Origin: a bacterium
Lineage (GTDB): Bacteria; RBG-13-66-14
Assembly: GCA_026398675.1 (NCBI GenBank)
Contig: JAPLSK010000154.1
Location: 1 to 11,807 of the forward strand
Reading direction: 5' to 3'
DNA length: 11,807 nt
The translations under genes were made by a program, and so were the position numbers. The first letter of the stretch is position 1. Every line of letters begins with the position of its first letter. Below, piece by piece: positions 11,457 through 11,807 of the stretch. The notes beneath the pieces are model-generated. The model did not search any database and was not told where the DNA came from. It saw only the letters and a program-made list of their open reading frames with translations.

Positions 11457-11807
11457 ATGCGGCAGTTTCTTCTGGTGTTGATGGCGGGCCTGGCCCTGGT
11501 TCTCGGCGGCTGTACCAGCGTCCCGGGCGACGGTGACGGAGACGGCGACGGCGTGGACACCCAGGCCTTCTTCCCCAACGACAAGGACAACTACTGGATC
11601 TACTTCGTGGAAACCGAGGACCACAATCTCAACGAGGACTGGACCATAGTTGACGATCCGGGCTACCAGCTCTGCTATTCCCAGCAGCGGATACGCATCC
11701 ACTCGGAGAATAACCCCGACGATACCTACCAGGACATGTTCTTCACCGACGATGAGACCGAGGCCGTGATTAATGAAGGGTACACGGTCTACGACGAGGG
11801 CGACCAG
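11457..11807 (+). CDS. Lipoprotein, unknown function (3' end cut off by window edge)
   Basis: The first 117 codons of an exported lipoprotein. The signal is MRQFLLVLMAGLALVLGGC with lipobox LGGC, so Cys19 would be lipidated. A short DGDGDGDG linker follows, then a soluble domain rich in Asp, Glu, Tyr and aromatic residues (FFPNDKDNYWIYFVE, CYSQQRIRI, DMFFTDDETEAVI) with beta-strand character. I recognise no family. The Asp/Gly linker could bind Ca2+ or only act as a spacer. The start is secure: AAGGAGG lies 6 nt before the ATG. It lies 191 bp after the DUF5916 gene with its own -10 box. Confidence 0.88.
   Translation, partial: MRQFLLVLMAGLALVLGGCTSVPGDGDGDGDGVDTQAFFPNDKDNYWIYFVETEDHNLNEDWTIVDDPGYQLCYSQQRIRIHSENNPDDTYQDMFFTDDETEAVINEGYTVYDEGDQ

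Overview
The window is GC-rich and densely coding, with short AT-richer intergenic regions. It looks bacterial and Gram-negative: it has an FtsB/DivIC-type division protein, an exported protein of the CBM9 + DUF5916 type ending in a terminal Phe (as outer-membrane beta-barrels often do), a lipobox lipoprotein, several signal peptides, and sigma70-like promoters with Shine-Dalgarno sites. The prolyl-tRNA synthetase is of the archaeal/eukaryotic-like type, which also occurs in many bacteria. The genes and the dispersed GC-rich palindromes would fit an uncultivated candidate phylum, but I cannot name the lineage from sequence alone.

Layout. (1) 1-1273, minus strand: the 5' part of proS, running off the left edge, preceded by an ftsB-like gene. 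(2) 1363-2004, plus: a protein with a DUF2007-like C-terminal domain, ending at a strong hairpin terminator that also separates it from the convergent gene. (3) 2080-5198, minus: a MATE-family transporter, a tiny two-helix membrane protein 3 bp behind it, and then, behind its own promoter, an exported TPR-like protein of unknown function. (4) 5497-7455, plus: an exported S9 (prolyl oligopeptidase) peptidase with a complete catalytic triad; its leader holds a nested palindromic repeat. (5) 7457-8226, plus: a compact metal-sensing-type module. An ArsR-family repressor sits behind a near-consensus promoter overlapped by a 20-bp operator, followed by a second operator-like site and a 62-residue Cys/His-rich coiled-coil protein, closed by a strong terminator. 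(6) 8227-9051: no protein gene that I accept. It holds two families of ~95-101 bp tandem repeats around a minus-strand tRNA-Leu(CAA) with a near-consensus promoter ~230 bp upstream. (7) 9052-11807, plus: the CBM9/DUF5916 protein and the start of a lipoprotein whose leader carries a second copy of the palindromic repeat seen before the S9 peptidase.

How the parts fit. Much of the window concerns the cell envelope (MATE efflux, small membrane protein, S9 peptidase, DUF5916 protein, lipoprotein, exported TPR-like protein). The most system-like element is the ArsR/small-protein pair: the two proteins share a C-terminal coiled-coil segment (15 of 25 aligned residues identical) and both carry clustered Cys and His, and both genes are preceded by half-sites of the same type and spacing. 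This suggests one regulon in which the small protein binds the same ligand as the repressor, contacts it, or both. That functional reading is inference.
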